Shown here: positions 13,686-20,872 of the stretch, in pieces
Position numbering within the stretch: the stretch's first letter is position 1
Layout: every line of letters starts with the position of its first letter
From: Saprospiraceae bacterium
GTDB taxonomy: Bacteria > Bacteroidota > Bacteroidia > Chitinophagales > Saprospiraceae
Direction: 5' to 3'
DNA: 20,872 bases
Assembly (NCBI GenBank): GCA_020628755.1
Contig: JAHDEQ010000057.1
Coordinates: forward strand, 1 to 20,872
Notes under the pieces: model-generated
Databases searched by the model: none
What the model was told of the DNA's origin: nothing
What the model saw: the letters and a program-made list of their open reading frames with translations, nothing else
Translations under genes and position numbers: made by a program

Positions 13686-15254
13686 GTGAAAAAACTTGGC
13701 TACACCATACTTTTGGGAGGTCTTCTACTTCGGATTCTTATCTTTTATCAGAATCGCTCTTTGTTTATTGATGAGGCCAATTTGGCTCGCAATATTGCCG
13801 AACGCTCCTTTGCAGCTTTGTTTCAAAACTTAGATTACGACCAATATGCTCCTCCCCTATTTTCGAGTATTGTAAAGATTTTTACGAGTGTTTTTGGTGC
13901 TACAGAAATGGCATTTCGTGTATTTCCGCTTTTGTGTAGTATGGCTTCGCTGTGGGTCTTTTACCTTTTGGTTAAGCGATTTTGTAAAGTAGAAGCAGTC
14001 CGATGGTTTCCCTTCGTTTTAATGACTTTTTCTTTGGCAATGGTCGAATATGCGACGGAGTTAAAGCAATACTCTTGCGATGTATTGGTAGCTTTGGGGC
14101 TACTCTATTTTGCAAGTGACAAACGATTTCTGTGGTTTGAAAATTCACCAAAAGTCTATCAAAAATATTGGTTTTGGTTGGTCATTGGAATTTTGGTCAT
14201 TTGGTTTTCTATGCCTTCGATTTTTGTATTGGCTGCTATTGGAATTTATTTTGGAGTGAAATCCTTGCAATCGAAGTTGAAAACTTCGGAGTATAATCTT
14301 CTCAAAGCTGAAAGCTTTGAGAAACGACTGCTTTTGAAAACTACTATCTTAGGCGTGGCTTGGTTGGGGAGTTTTGGCTTGTACTACTTTTTGATATTGC
14401 AACATGATATTGGTGATGACAATTTAAAGGGCTATCATGGCAATTATTTTTTTCCAATTTTACCGACTTCTTTAGAAGATTTGGATTTGCAATGGCGTTT
14501 GATACGACAATTTTTGGGCGGCACTTTTGGCTCAACGGCTTTGGCCATTGGCTATGGTTTGATTTCGATTTTGGTAGGAATTGCAATTCAATTTAGGTTA
14601 TGTAAACGAAATTTGTGGCTACTTGTGTTTCCGCTTTTTTTGATGGTTTTGGCTTCTAGTTTTGAGTTGTATTCTTTGAAAAAGCGACTGACCTTGTTTA
14701 GTTTGCCTAGTCTGATGCTTTTAGCGTCGGTTGGTACAGCTTGGCTGTACCAACAATGCGACCAAATTGTGCAGGGACAAACAACAAGAAATTTATTTAA
14801 CAAAAAAAATATACTCAAAGCGATTCTTTTCCTAATTCTTATTATCATTTCAGTTAACCAAAAAACCTATCGCTACATTGTTGAGCCTTTTCAAAAAGAG
14901 GAATTACGTCCATTGCTCTATAGTCTGAAAACGGATATTGAGAAATTTGATGTGGTCTTTGTACATTATGAGGCCGTGCCAGCTTATAGTTTTTATACTA
15001 AAAATTATAAGAACAAATCTGACTTTGATTTTCTACAAAAAAAAGATGTAATGCTTTTTTCTTGGGGAGAAAGTGGTGCTCCAAAAATGATAAATTTGGC
15101 AAAAAATCAACAAGAAAAAACCTTGATTCTTTTTTCACATACCAGCAAAAAAGAAATAGATTTTGTTGTAGAAAAATTAAAATCTTTGGGAAATCTGGAA
15201 TTGTTAAGAGAGGTAGAAGGTTCTAGCTGTTATATTTTTAATCCTACCGACTAA
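13686..15254 (+). CDS. GT-C fold membrane glycosyltransferase, family 39 / ArnT-like
   Basis: A 522-residue polytopic membrane protein with about ten to twelve hydrophobic segments (for example YTILLGGLLLRILIFY, YFWLVIGILVIWF, ILKAILFLILIIISV). The GT-C hallmark is in the first periplasmic loop: an acidic pair in SLFIDEANLARNI, then YDQYAPPLFSSIVKI. The ELKQYSCDVLVALGLLYF segment is also typical of family 39-like proteins. Such enzymes move a sugar from a polyprenyl-phosphate carrier to a lipid, glycan or protein on the periplasmic side. The soluble C-terminus is about 110 residues. Donor and acceptor are not readable. The start is GTG 13686, because a longer frame from TTG 13632 would begin inside the terminator. 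It is convergent with the sugar nucleotidyltransferase gene, 15 bases away. Confidence 0.85.
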   Translation: MKKLGYTILLGGLLLRILIFYQNRSLFIDEANLARNIAERSFAALFQNLDYDQYAPPLFSSIVKIFTSVFGATEMAFRVFPLLCSMASLWVFYLLVKRFCKVEAVRWFPFVLMTFSLAMVEYATELKQYSCDVLVALGLLYFASDKRFLWFENSPKVYQKYWFWLVIGILVIWFSMPSIFVLAAIGIYFGVKSLQSKLKTSEYNLLKAESFEKRLLLKTTILGVAWLGSFGLYYFLILQHDIGDDNLKGYHGNYFFPILPTSLEDLDLQWRLIRQFLGGTFGSTALAIGYGLISILVGIAIQFRLCKRNLWLLVFPLFLMVLASSFELYSLKKRLTLFSLPSLMLLASVGTAWLYQQCDQIVQGQTTRNLFNKKNILKAILFLILIIISVNQKTYRYIVEPFQKEELRPLLYSLKTDIEKFDVVFVHYEAVPAYSFYTKNYKNKSDFDFLQKKDVMLFSWGESGAPKMINLAKNQQEKTLILFSHTSKKEIDFVVEKLKSLGNLELLREVEGSSCYIFNPTD

Positions 15255-15261
15255 AGTCGGT
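15246..15261. terminator. Palindrome shared by two convergent genes
   Basis: A 7-bp inverted repeat (ACCGACT/AGTCGGT) includes the stop codon of the glycosyltransferase and lies eight bases from the stop of the gene on the other strand. Neither strand has a proper T-run after it, so its role as a bidirectional terminator is tentative. It could be a dispersed palindromic repeat. Confidence 0.35.
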
Positions 15262-15269
15262 GGATACGT

Positions 15270-16265
15270 TTAGCTAAAGTCAATCTCTGTATTGTCCCCA
15301 ATGTTGAGGCTTTGACTTAGACCTCGTATCGCAGCATCGTTGCCTACCACCGATTTGGTCAGGATAACCTCCTCGATAGAAGCATAATTTCCAATGATGG
15401 ATTCTTTGATGATGCTATAATCAACTTTCACATTGTCGCCAATCGTTACATGAGGGCCAATAATAGAATTGCTCAATTTGCAGTTTTTGCCGATACTCAC
15501 AGGATGAATAATAATAGTATTGTCAAAAGGAGGAAGGTCAACTGAAGCAAAGCCTTCTTTGTCGAGTAGCATCGCATTGGTTTCGAGCAAGATGTCTTTT
15601 TTGCCACAGTCAAACCAATTGTTGACATTGGTCGTACTAAACTTGACACCTTGTTCAATCATACGCATGAGACCATCCGTCAACTGAAATTCGTTGCGAG
15701 TACGAATGTCGTTTTTGATGTTGTAATCAATAGAATCAATTAAGGTTTGTACTTCTTTGATTTTGTACAAACCAACCATTGCCATGTTGGACTTTGGAAT
15801 ACGTGGTTTTTCTATTACTTTACAAACATAACCATCATCGCAATATTCTACCACTCCAAAATTGCGAGGGTCTTCTACTTTTTGAACGCCTAAACAAGAG
15901 GTAGATTTTTGCAGCATTTTATCCAAATCCAAATCAAATATAGTATCGCCCAAAACGATAAACACTTCACTCGCATCTTTGATAGCATCTTGCGCCGTCC
16001 AAATTGCATGACCGAGGCCATTGCGTTCTTCTTGTACGACAAAGGTTTTCTTTAAATTAGGATAGTTATTTTCAACAAAAAGTCGGATTTTTTCGCCCAA
16101 ATATCCAATAATAAACACAAAATCGTCCACCCCAACTTCTTGCAATTGCTCAATAATAAAAGCAATAATGGGTTTGCCTGCCACTGGTATCAATGGTTTG
16201 GGTTGAGTATAAGTAAGTGGGCGCAAATTGGTGCCCGCACCAGCAACAGGAATAACTGCTTTCAT
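15270..16265 (-). CDS. Sugar-1-phosphate nucleotidyltransferase with left-handed beta-helix tail
   Basis: A 331-residue NTP-transferase of the glucose-1-phosphate thymidylyl/uridylyltransferase type, which makes an NDP-sugar and pyrophosphate from a sugar-1-phosphate. Residues 1-235 are the Rossmann-like catalytic domain: the glycine-rich nucleotide loop AGAGTNLRPLT, PKPLIPVAGKP with K23, NGLGHAIW (82-89), and metal-binding D107 in VLGDTIFD. Residues about 250-331 are hexapeptide repeats (IGKNCKLSNSIIGPHVTIG) that build a beta-helix. Asn13 stands where most of the family has Arg (GTRLRP). The substrate cannot be assigned. It has its own -7 box just upstream and is cytoplasmic. It may feed the envelope glycan pathway that the neighbouring GT-C transferase suggests. 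Confidence 0.88.
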   Translation of the reverse strand: MKAVIPVAGAGTNLRPLTYTQPKPLIPVAGKPIIAFIIEQLQEVGVDDFVFIIGYLGEKIRLFVENNYPNLKKTFVVQEERNGLGHAIWTAQDAIKDASEVFIVLGDTIFDLDLDKMLQKSTSCLGVQKVEDPRNFGVVEYCDDGYVCKVIEKPRIPKSNMAMVGLYKIKEVQTLIDSIDYNIKNDIRTRNEFQLTDGLMRMIEQGVKFSTTNVNNWFDCGKKDILLETNAMLLDKEGFASVDLPPFDNTIIIHPVSIGKNCKLSNSIIGPHVTIGDNVKVDYSIIKESIIGNYASIEEVILTKSVVGNDAAIRGLSQSLNIGDNTEIDFS

Positions 16266-16284
16266 TTATAAATTTTGATATGTG

Positions 16285-16292
16285 CAAATATA
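16285..16292 (-). promoter_or_regulatory. -7 box of the sugar nucleotidyltransferase gene
   Basis: TATATTTG on the minus strand matches TAnnTTTG exactly. The predicted start lies near 16278, about 13 bases before the ATG at 16265. No clear TTTG is seen at -33. It suggests separate transcription from the thioredoxin gene upstream. Confidence 0.45.
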
Positions 16293-16314
16293 ATGAATAA
16301 TATGACTTTTAAAT

Positions 16315-17403
16315 TTAAGCCTTCAATAATTCCTTAATCTTGTCTTCGAGGGCTTGCCCTCGTGGATTAATGGCCGCAATTTTACCTTCTTTATCAATTA
16401 AGTAGATTCTTGGTATTCGAGATGCTCCATAAACGGGCGAAAACTGTCGGTTTCTATCTACAACTTGATGCGGCCAAGTGAGGCCATCTTTTTTGATAGC
16501 ATCTACCCAACGCTTGTTGTCTCGACCACGCTCGAGGGCAACATTAAATATCGCAAAATCTTTATTGCCATATTTTTTATTGAGTTCTACCAATTTGGGA
16601 TTACCAAATTTTCGGCAAGGGCCACACCAGCTCGCCCAAAAATCAACAACAACGACTTTGCCTTTTAGTTCAGACAATTTCATCATTTTGCCTTCGGGAT
16701 TAGGGAGTGTAATATCTGGCGCAGTTTGACCCACTTGTACGGTGTTTTTTCCTCCACCGCTTCTTGCAGTCATTGACTTAGACTTATTGCTGACATATTG
16801 TTGATAAACACCTATAAAAGGGTGGTCGGGTTGGGCAGCTTTCAATTTGGCAATTGCCAAATTGTGTATCGGCAAAGTTGCTGCTGTTCCCATCAAATAT
16901 TTATTGGTCAAATAAGCCATACTATATGGATATTTTCCTGTTTCAATGGCTTGTTTAAAACTATTGGCATTGACTTGTAAACTTAATATTTTGTCATACA
17001 ATTGTTGCATTGCTTGAGAAGCCGCAGAACCTTCAACAGTATATTTTGCGCCACGCTGTCCACCCAAATCTATTGCGAGTTTGATGTCTTTACTATTATC
17101 TTCTGTACTTACAAAAACAGTTTTATTATTGGCTCGCAGACGATACAATTCACCGCCAGCATCGCTAGGTACACTAAATGCAAAACTACCATCGGCAGAG
17201 ATAGGTTGATTGGCTATAGCAATATTTTGTTGTGCCATTATTTTTTCTAAAAAAATGATTGAATTGGCTTGAGGAACATTTTTGACCGTTCCCGAAATAC
17301 TCAAAGCATTGCTGGCAGTTGCACTGCCACCTTCAGACTTGCATTGTGTAAAGAGCAAGGAAATTCCGAATAAGAATACAAAAAGTGATGTTGATAGTTT
17401 CAT
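16315..17403 (-). CDS. TlpA-like thioredoxin-fold lipoprotein with DUF4369-like N-terminus
   Basis: A 362-residue protein. A lipoprotein signal peptide ends in the lipobox LLFTQC, with C21 as the acylated residue. Residues about 33-130 form a beta-rich domain (ISGTVKNVPQANSIIFLEK, then DGSFAFSVP) resembling DUF4369, which often precedes thioredoxins in Bacteroidota. A helical linker covers about 130-215. The redoxin domain (222-362) has AWCGPC-type catalytic cysteines C260 and C263 (FWASWCGPCRKF) and the cis-proline P331 in SRIPRIYLID. It is expected to be membrane-anchored, facing the periplasm, and to reduce or exchange protein disulfides. It starts 8 bases after the stop of the tricorn-type protease gene on the same strand, so the two are almost certainly co-transcribed, which points to a shared role in periplasmic protein quality control. 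Confidence 0.92.
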   Translation of the reverse strand: MKLSTSLFVFLFGISLLFTQCKSEGGSATASNALSISGTVKNVPQANSIIFLEKIMAQQNIAIANQPISADGSFAFSVPSDAGGELYRLRANNKTVFVSTEDNSKDIKLAIDLGGQRGAKYTVEGSAASQAMQQLYDKILSLQVNANSFKQAIETGKYPYSMAYLTNKYLMGTAATLPIHNLAIAKLKAAQPDHPFIGVYQQYVSNKSKSMTARSGGGKNTVQVGQTAPDITLPNPEGKMMKLSELKGKVVVVDFWASWCGPCRKFGNPKLVELNKKYGNKDFAIFNVALERGRDNKRWVDAIKKDGLTWPHQVVDRNRQFSPVYGASRIPRIYLIDKEGKIAAINPRGQALEDKIKELLKA

Positions 17404-17411
17404 TATTGAGA

Positions 17412-20400
17412 TTAAGGTTTAATTTCTCTTAAAATATTTTCCAATTCTTTGACAGCAGCTTCTAGTTGTTCGTCCTGCCCTTTGCTTACTTTTTCAGGTG
17501 TATTGGGTACTTTAATATCGGGTTCTAATTGTTGATTTTCAAGATATTTACCATCATTACCAACCATACCTACTTGTGGGATGCCAAAGACCATTCCGTT
17601 TTGTAAACGCTCCCACCAGACTGCTGTACCTGTACCAGGTACAGGCATTCCGACCAATTTGCCAATACCTAATGCACGATACGTATAAGGAAACATATGT
17701 GCATCGGAGTAATTGCTTTCGCTCATAACTACGATGGAAGGTTTTGTCCATTTGAATTGGGGTTCGTTGCCCAATTCTTGTCCGCGCGGCATGAAGGTCA
17801 TGTATTTTTTACCATCCAAAAAAGTAGCCAAATCATCGTGCAACCAACCGCCTCCATTGAATCGGGTATCTACAACAAGTGCTTTCTTGCCGCCATTTTT
17901 TCCAAGCGCATCTTCATATACGGTTCGATAACTTTGATGGTTCATACTTCGAACGTGGACATAACCAATTTTGCCATTGGACAAGCTATCTACAATAGAC
18001 CTACAATTTTCTACCCACCGACGATAAAGCAATTGATTTTGACTTCCAAGCGAAATGGGTTTGATTGTTTCTTCCCAACGTTTTCCTGACTTAGGATTAT
18101 AAAAAGATAAAAGGGTATTTTTATTTACTTTTCGATTGAGCAATTGATAAGGATTTTGAGTGCTTGTAATTTCAACTCCATCAATCTTTTCGAGAATAAG
18201 CTCTTTTTTAGCTTTTGACTTGCTGTTGTCCAAAGGCCCTTTGTCGATTACTTCCAAAATTTTTAGGCCTTTTCCAGTATAGTCATTGTCAAAAAATAAA
18301 CCTAAGGAAGCCGTTTGGTCGCCATTTTCGGTTTGGGGACGGTAAAAAGCTCCTGTATGCGAGGCATTTAATTCGCCGAGCATCTCACTCAAAAGTTCTG
18401 CAAAGTCATGATTATTATTGATGTGCGGTAAAAACTTAGCATATTCTGTTTTATAAAAATCCCAAGAGACTTCGTGCAAATCTGTTTTATAAAATTTCTT
18501 TTGTACTTGACGCCAAGCATGCTCAAAAAGATAGCTGCGTTCTACAGCTTCATTGAGGACCATTTCTCCTTTTATACCAATGCCTTTTTTCTTGCCACCA
18601 TCTATTTCTACTTTAGAAATAGAACCATCTGCTAAGACAAAAAGATTTTTTCCTTTTTTGTCCATAATAAGGTCGCCAACACTCTTTGCACCCATTTTGA
18701 GCAGCATTTTGGTTTCTTTGGTACGTAGGTTGGTTTGCCAAAGGTCAGCTCCTTTTTCATACCTTGCCATATAAAATAATTTGCTGCCATCTTTTGACAA
18801 AATCATATCAGAAAGACGAGAAGAGTGTACTGTAAGGCGTACTTTTCGTTCGTCAATATCTTCTAATTCAATTTTAATGGGTTCTACTTTGTCCTCGTCC
18901 TTTTTTTCTTCTTCTTTGTCATCTTTATCTTCCTTTTTTTCTTCTTCCTCTTCCTTCTCTTCTTCACTTTGTAACTCGTATTCTTCTTCGTTTAATTTGT
19001 AATCGTCAAAAGCTTCTTGTGTGAAAAACATAGCATAAATATCCATTTCGCTTCCCCAGGAGGCATGATTTTTCATGCCATCCCTGTCGCTAGCATAAAC
19101 CATCATTTTACCTTCCATCGCCCATTCTGGAACAACAGAAGCATAGCCACTTTGGGTCAGATTGACAATTTCTTTTTCTCCAGAAATGTCCACTAAGCCA
19201 CATTGAGGAATCCATTGTTTATCTTGTAAAAATTGTACTAACAGCCATTTGCTATCGGGAGACCATGCAAAATGTTGGTCGCCATCAGAATAAGAATAAT
19301 TTTTATCCCCAGCTACGACCAAGCGGGTTTGTTTAGTAGCCAAATTCAAAACTTTAATGGCAGTTCTTTCTTCCAAATAAGCAATCTCTTTTCCGTCAGG
19401 AGAATAAGCGGCTTGAAATTCTTCGGCAGGTGTGTCGAGTAAAGTTTCTTCTTTGATAAGCGTGGCATTGAAGAAATATTTTTCTTCATCACGACTTATT
19501 TTACTTTGGTAAAGATTCCAACTTCCATTTCGTTCGCCAGCATACAAAAGAGCTTTTCCGTCAGGACTAAAACTGATATTGCGTTCTTGTTCTGGTGTAT
19601 TGGTAATTCGTTTGGTAGTACCTTCTTTGATAGAAGCCACAAAAACTTCTCCTCGATGTAAAAAGGCGATTTCTTTTTCGTTGGGAGAAAGTGCTATTTC
19701 AGTAACTTTGGAATTGACGGATTGTATTTTTTCGGGATTAAAACGACTATCAGCATTGGCTGTAATGGTGATTTTTTGTGGTTCTTTTCCTTCTTCTTTG
19801 GTATAAATTTGTCCATGATAAGAAAAACATAAAACACCATTATTACTAATAGTCAAATTGCGAAGGGGATGCTGCTCAAACGATGTAATCGCTTGAGCTT
19901 GGTCTTTAGCATTGATATTTTTTTTATAAACATTAAAACTGCCACTCGCTTCGCTCAAGTAATAAATATGTTCTTGGTCGGGGGCAAAAACAGGATTTCT
20001 GTCTTCACCTTCAAAAGAACTCAATTGGGTATATTTACCTGTTTTTACTTCGTATTTCCAAACATCGCGCGTAACAGAAGAAGTATGATGTTTTCTAAAC
20101 TCGTCTTCATAACCTTTGCGGTCATGAAAAACAATGATGGAACCATCTTGATTATAAATAGCACCTTGAGCCGGTGTTGTGAAGACTTGAAGCGGCATAC
20201 CGCTTTTGACCGAAATCTGATACAATTCAGGCAAAACACCAGAAGGAAATTGCTGATTAGAAACGGCATCTAAACGACTCGATGTAAATAAAACTGCTTG
20301 ATTGTCGGGCGTAAATGCACTCGGAAAATCATTGGATGAATGATAGGTTAGTCGAGTCGCTTTGCCACCCGAACTAGGCATGATATATACATCAAAATTA

Positions 20401-20672
20401 CCATAGCGATGCGAAGCAAAAGCGATTTGCTTTCCGTCATTTGACCAAACTGGTTTATAGTCGTGCCCCTCATGAAGAGTCAAAGGCATCGCTGCACCAC
20501 CTTTAGCTGGCACTTTCCACAAATCTCCTTTGTAGCTAAACACGATAGTTGTACCATCGGGAGAGATAGCAGGATAGCGCATCCACATTGCTTCGTCTTG
20601 AGCATTAGAATACGTTGTAACTAAAAAGAAATAAGTAAGCGTTAGAATAAGTGTTGAAAAATTTGTTCTCAT
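17412..20672 (-). CDS. Tricorn-type protease (beta-propellers, PDZ, S41 core), exported
   Basis: A 1086-residue tricorn protease homologue. A signal peptide is cleaved at A24|Q25, so the enzyme is periplasmic or exported, unlike the cytoplasmic archaeal tricorn. Residues about 28-560 are WD40/TolB-like propeller blades with recurring SPDG, TPDN and SPDS motifs. An extremely acidic Glu/Lys run (about 561-597) follows, then a second blade region to about 695. A C1-type helical segment contains SHTG with S771 and H772, a PDZ domain covers about 785-850, and the S41 core has VVDTRFNGGG (933-942), the nucleophile S989 in NYSDAH and E1045 in KYLENQQ. These match the tricorn Ser-His-Ser-Glu tetrad in order and spacing, so activity is likely. 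It probably degrades peptides released by other proteases. It is first of two tightly spaced genes, with a 39-base gap to the oxidoreductase upstream. Confidence 0.93.
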   Translation of the reverse strand: MRTNFSTLILTLTYFFLVTTYSNAQDEAMWMRYPAISPDGTTIVFSYKGDLWKVPAKGGAAMPLTLHEGHDYKPVWSNDGKQIAFASHRYGNFDVYIMPSSGGKATRLTYHSSNDFPSAFTPDNQAVLFTSSRLDAVSNQQFPSGVLPELYQISVKSGMPLQVFTTPAQGAIYNQDGSIIVFHDRKGYEDEFRKHHTSSVTRDVWKYEVKTGKYTQLSSFEGEDRNPVFAPDQEHIYYLSEASGSFNVYKKNINAKDQAQAITSFEQHPLRNLTISNNGVLCFSYHGQIYTKEEGKEPQKITITANADSRFNPEKIQSVNSKVTEIALSPNEKEIAFLHRGEVFVASIKEGTTKRITNTPEQERNISFSPDGKALLYAGERNGSWNLYQSKISRDEEKYFFNATLIKEETLLDTPAEEFQAAYSPDGKEIAYLEERTAIKVLNLATKQTRLVVAGDKNYSYSDGDQHFAWSPDSKWLLVQFLQDKQWIPQCGLVDISGEKEIVNLTQSGYASVVPEWAMEGKMMVYASDRDGMKNHASWGSEMDIYAMFFTQEAFDDYKLNEEEYELQSEEEKEEEEEKKEDKDDKEEEKKDEDKVEPIKIELEDIDERKVRLTVHSSRLSDMILSKDGSKLFYMARYEKGADLWQTNLRTKETKMLLKMGAKSVGDLIMDKKGKNLFVLADGSISKVEIDGGKKKGIGIKGEMVLNEAVERSYLFEHAWRQVQKKFYKTDLHEVSWDFYKTEYAKFLPHINNNHDFAELLSEMLGELNASHTGAFYRPQTENGDQTASLGLFFDNDYTGKGLKILEVIDKGPLDNSKSKAKKELILEKIDGVEITSTQNPYQLLNRKVNKNTLLSFYNPKSGKRWEETIKPISLGSQNQLLYRRWVENCRSIVDSLSNGKIGYVHVRSMNHQSYRTVYEDALGKNGGKKALVVDTRFNGGGWLHDDLATFLDGKKYMTFMPRGQELGNEPQFKWTKPSIVVMSESNYSDAHMFPYTYRALGIGKLVGMPVPGTGTAVWWERLQNGMVFGIPQVGMVGNDGKYLENQQLEPDIKVPNTPEKVSKGQDEQLEAAVKELENILREIKP

Positions 20673-20711
20673 CTTTTAGGCTTTATATTTAAAAAAATTA
20701 GAAAATCAGGA

Positions 20712-20872
20712 TTAATATAAATCAGAAGTTGCAAAACTATTGCTTCGTTCTGTCCAGCGACCTCGTGTAAAATCAGGGAAGGCAATCGGTTGACTTCCCA
20801 AAGCAATAGATTGTTCTGATAAAGGTGTTATTGCTAACCAAGTCGCCGCATCATAGGCATCAAAAGGAGGTG
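20712..20872 (-). CDS. C-terminus of a Gfo/Idh/MocA-family oxidoreductase (5' end outside window)
   Basis: The last 52 codons are visible. They translate to a chain starting PPFDAYDAATWLAIT, continuing PLSEQSIALGSQPIAFPDF and TRGRW, and ending SDLY with TAA. The pattern of an aspartate/tryptophan-rich AYDAATW helix followed by PLSEQSIA, then FPDFTRG, is the usual C-terminal end of Bacteroidota Gfo/Idh/MocA-like NAD(P)-dependent sugar oxidoreductases. The catalytic and nucleotide-binding parts are outside the window. The same strand and the 39-base spacing make co-transcription with the tricorn-type gene likely. No promoter box or terminator was seen in the gap. Confidence 0.75.
   Translation of the reverse strand, partial: PPFDAYDAATWLAITPLSEQSIALGSQPIAFPDFTRGRWTERSNSFATSDLY

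Noticed and set aside
19869..20273. 134-codon plus-strand frame opposite the tricorn-type protease
   Set aside because: It is entirely antisense to the propeller region, has no start signal and no recognisable domain, and similar antisense frames occur all along this gene.
1..20872. CRISPR array, prophage, transposon, toxin-antitoxin or defence system
   Set aside because: I found no regularly spaced repeats, integrase, transposase, att-like repeats or paired small genes. The S24 repressor alone does not show a prophage.

Overview
The window reads as a piece of an AT-rich Bacteroidota chromosome, most likely Saprospiraceae or a near relative. Four things support this: type IX secretion system (T9SS) type A C-terminal sorting domains on three proteins; signal peptides that end in Ala-Gln; promoter boxes matching the Bacteroidota sigma-ABfr consensus (TTTG, about 20 bases, TAnnTTTG); and no Shine-Dalgarno sequences. 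I see no phage, transposon, CRISPR, tRNA or rRNA.

Layout. Positions 1-80 are the 3' end of a T9SS cargo gene. Two hairpin terminators follow, then about 860 noncoding bases rich in inverted repeats. Next comes a large secreted multidomain protein (941-5449) with HYR-like repeats, a dockerin-type module, a cohesin-like domain and a T9SS tail. A second long noncoding stretch (5450-6118) holds three terminators and one consensus promoter and may encode one or two small RNAs. rlmB (rRNA 2'-O-methyltransferase) lies on the minus strand. Divergent from it is a secreted M36 metalloprotease (7060-10647), also with a T9SS tail. A small outer-membrane beta-barrel protein (minus) and a short methylmalonyl-CoA mutase small subunit (plus) share a tight divergent promoter region. 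An XRE/S24 LexA-like repressor follows behind two overlapping consensus promoters, then a GT-C membrane glycosyltransferase that may be leaderless.

The right end is on the minus strand. Going from the right edge in the direction of transcription it holds the C-terminus of a Gfo/Idh/MocA-type oxidoreductase, a large tricorn-type protease (propellers, PDZ, S41 core), a TlpA-like thioredoxin lipoprotein 8 bases further on, and a sugar-phosphate nucleotidyltransferase with its own promoter.

How the genes fit together. The window is dominated by the cell envelope: T9SS-exported adhesin-like and protease cargo, an outer-membrane barrel, periplasmic protein turnover (tricorn with a thioredoxin-like lipoprotein) and sugar activation and transfer. 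The housekeeping genes (rlmB, mutA) are single insertions among them. No classical defence or mobile system is visible. The least explained material is the two long structured intergenic regions, the truncated orphan mutase subunit and the promoter architecture of the S24 repressor.
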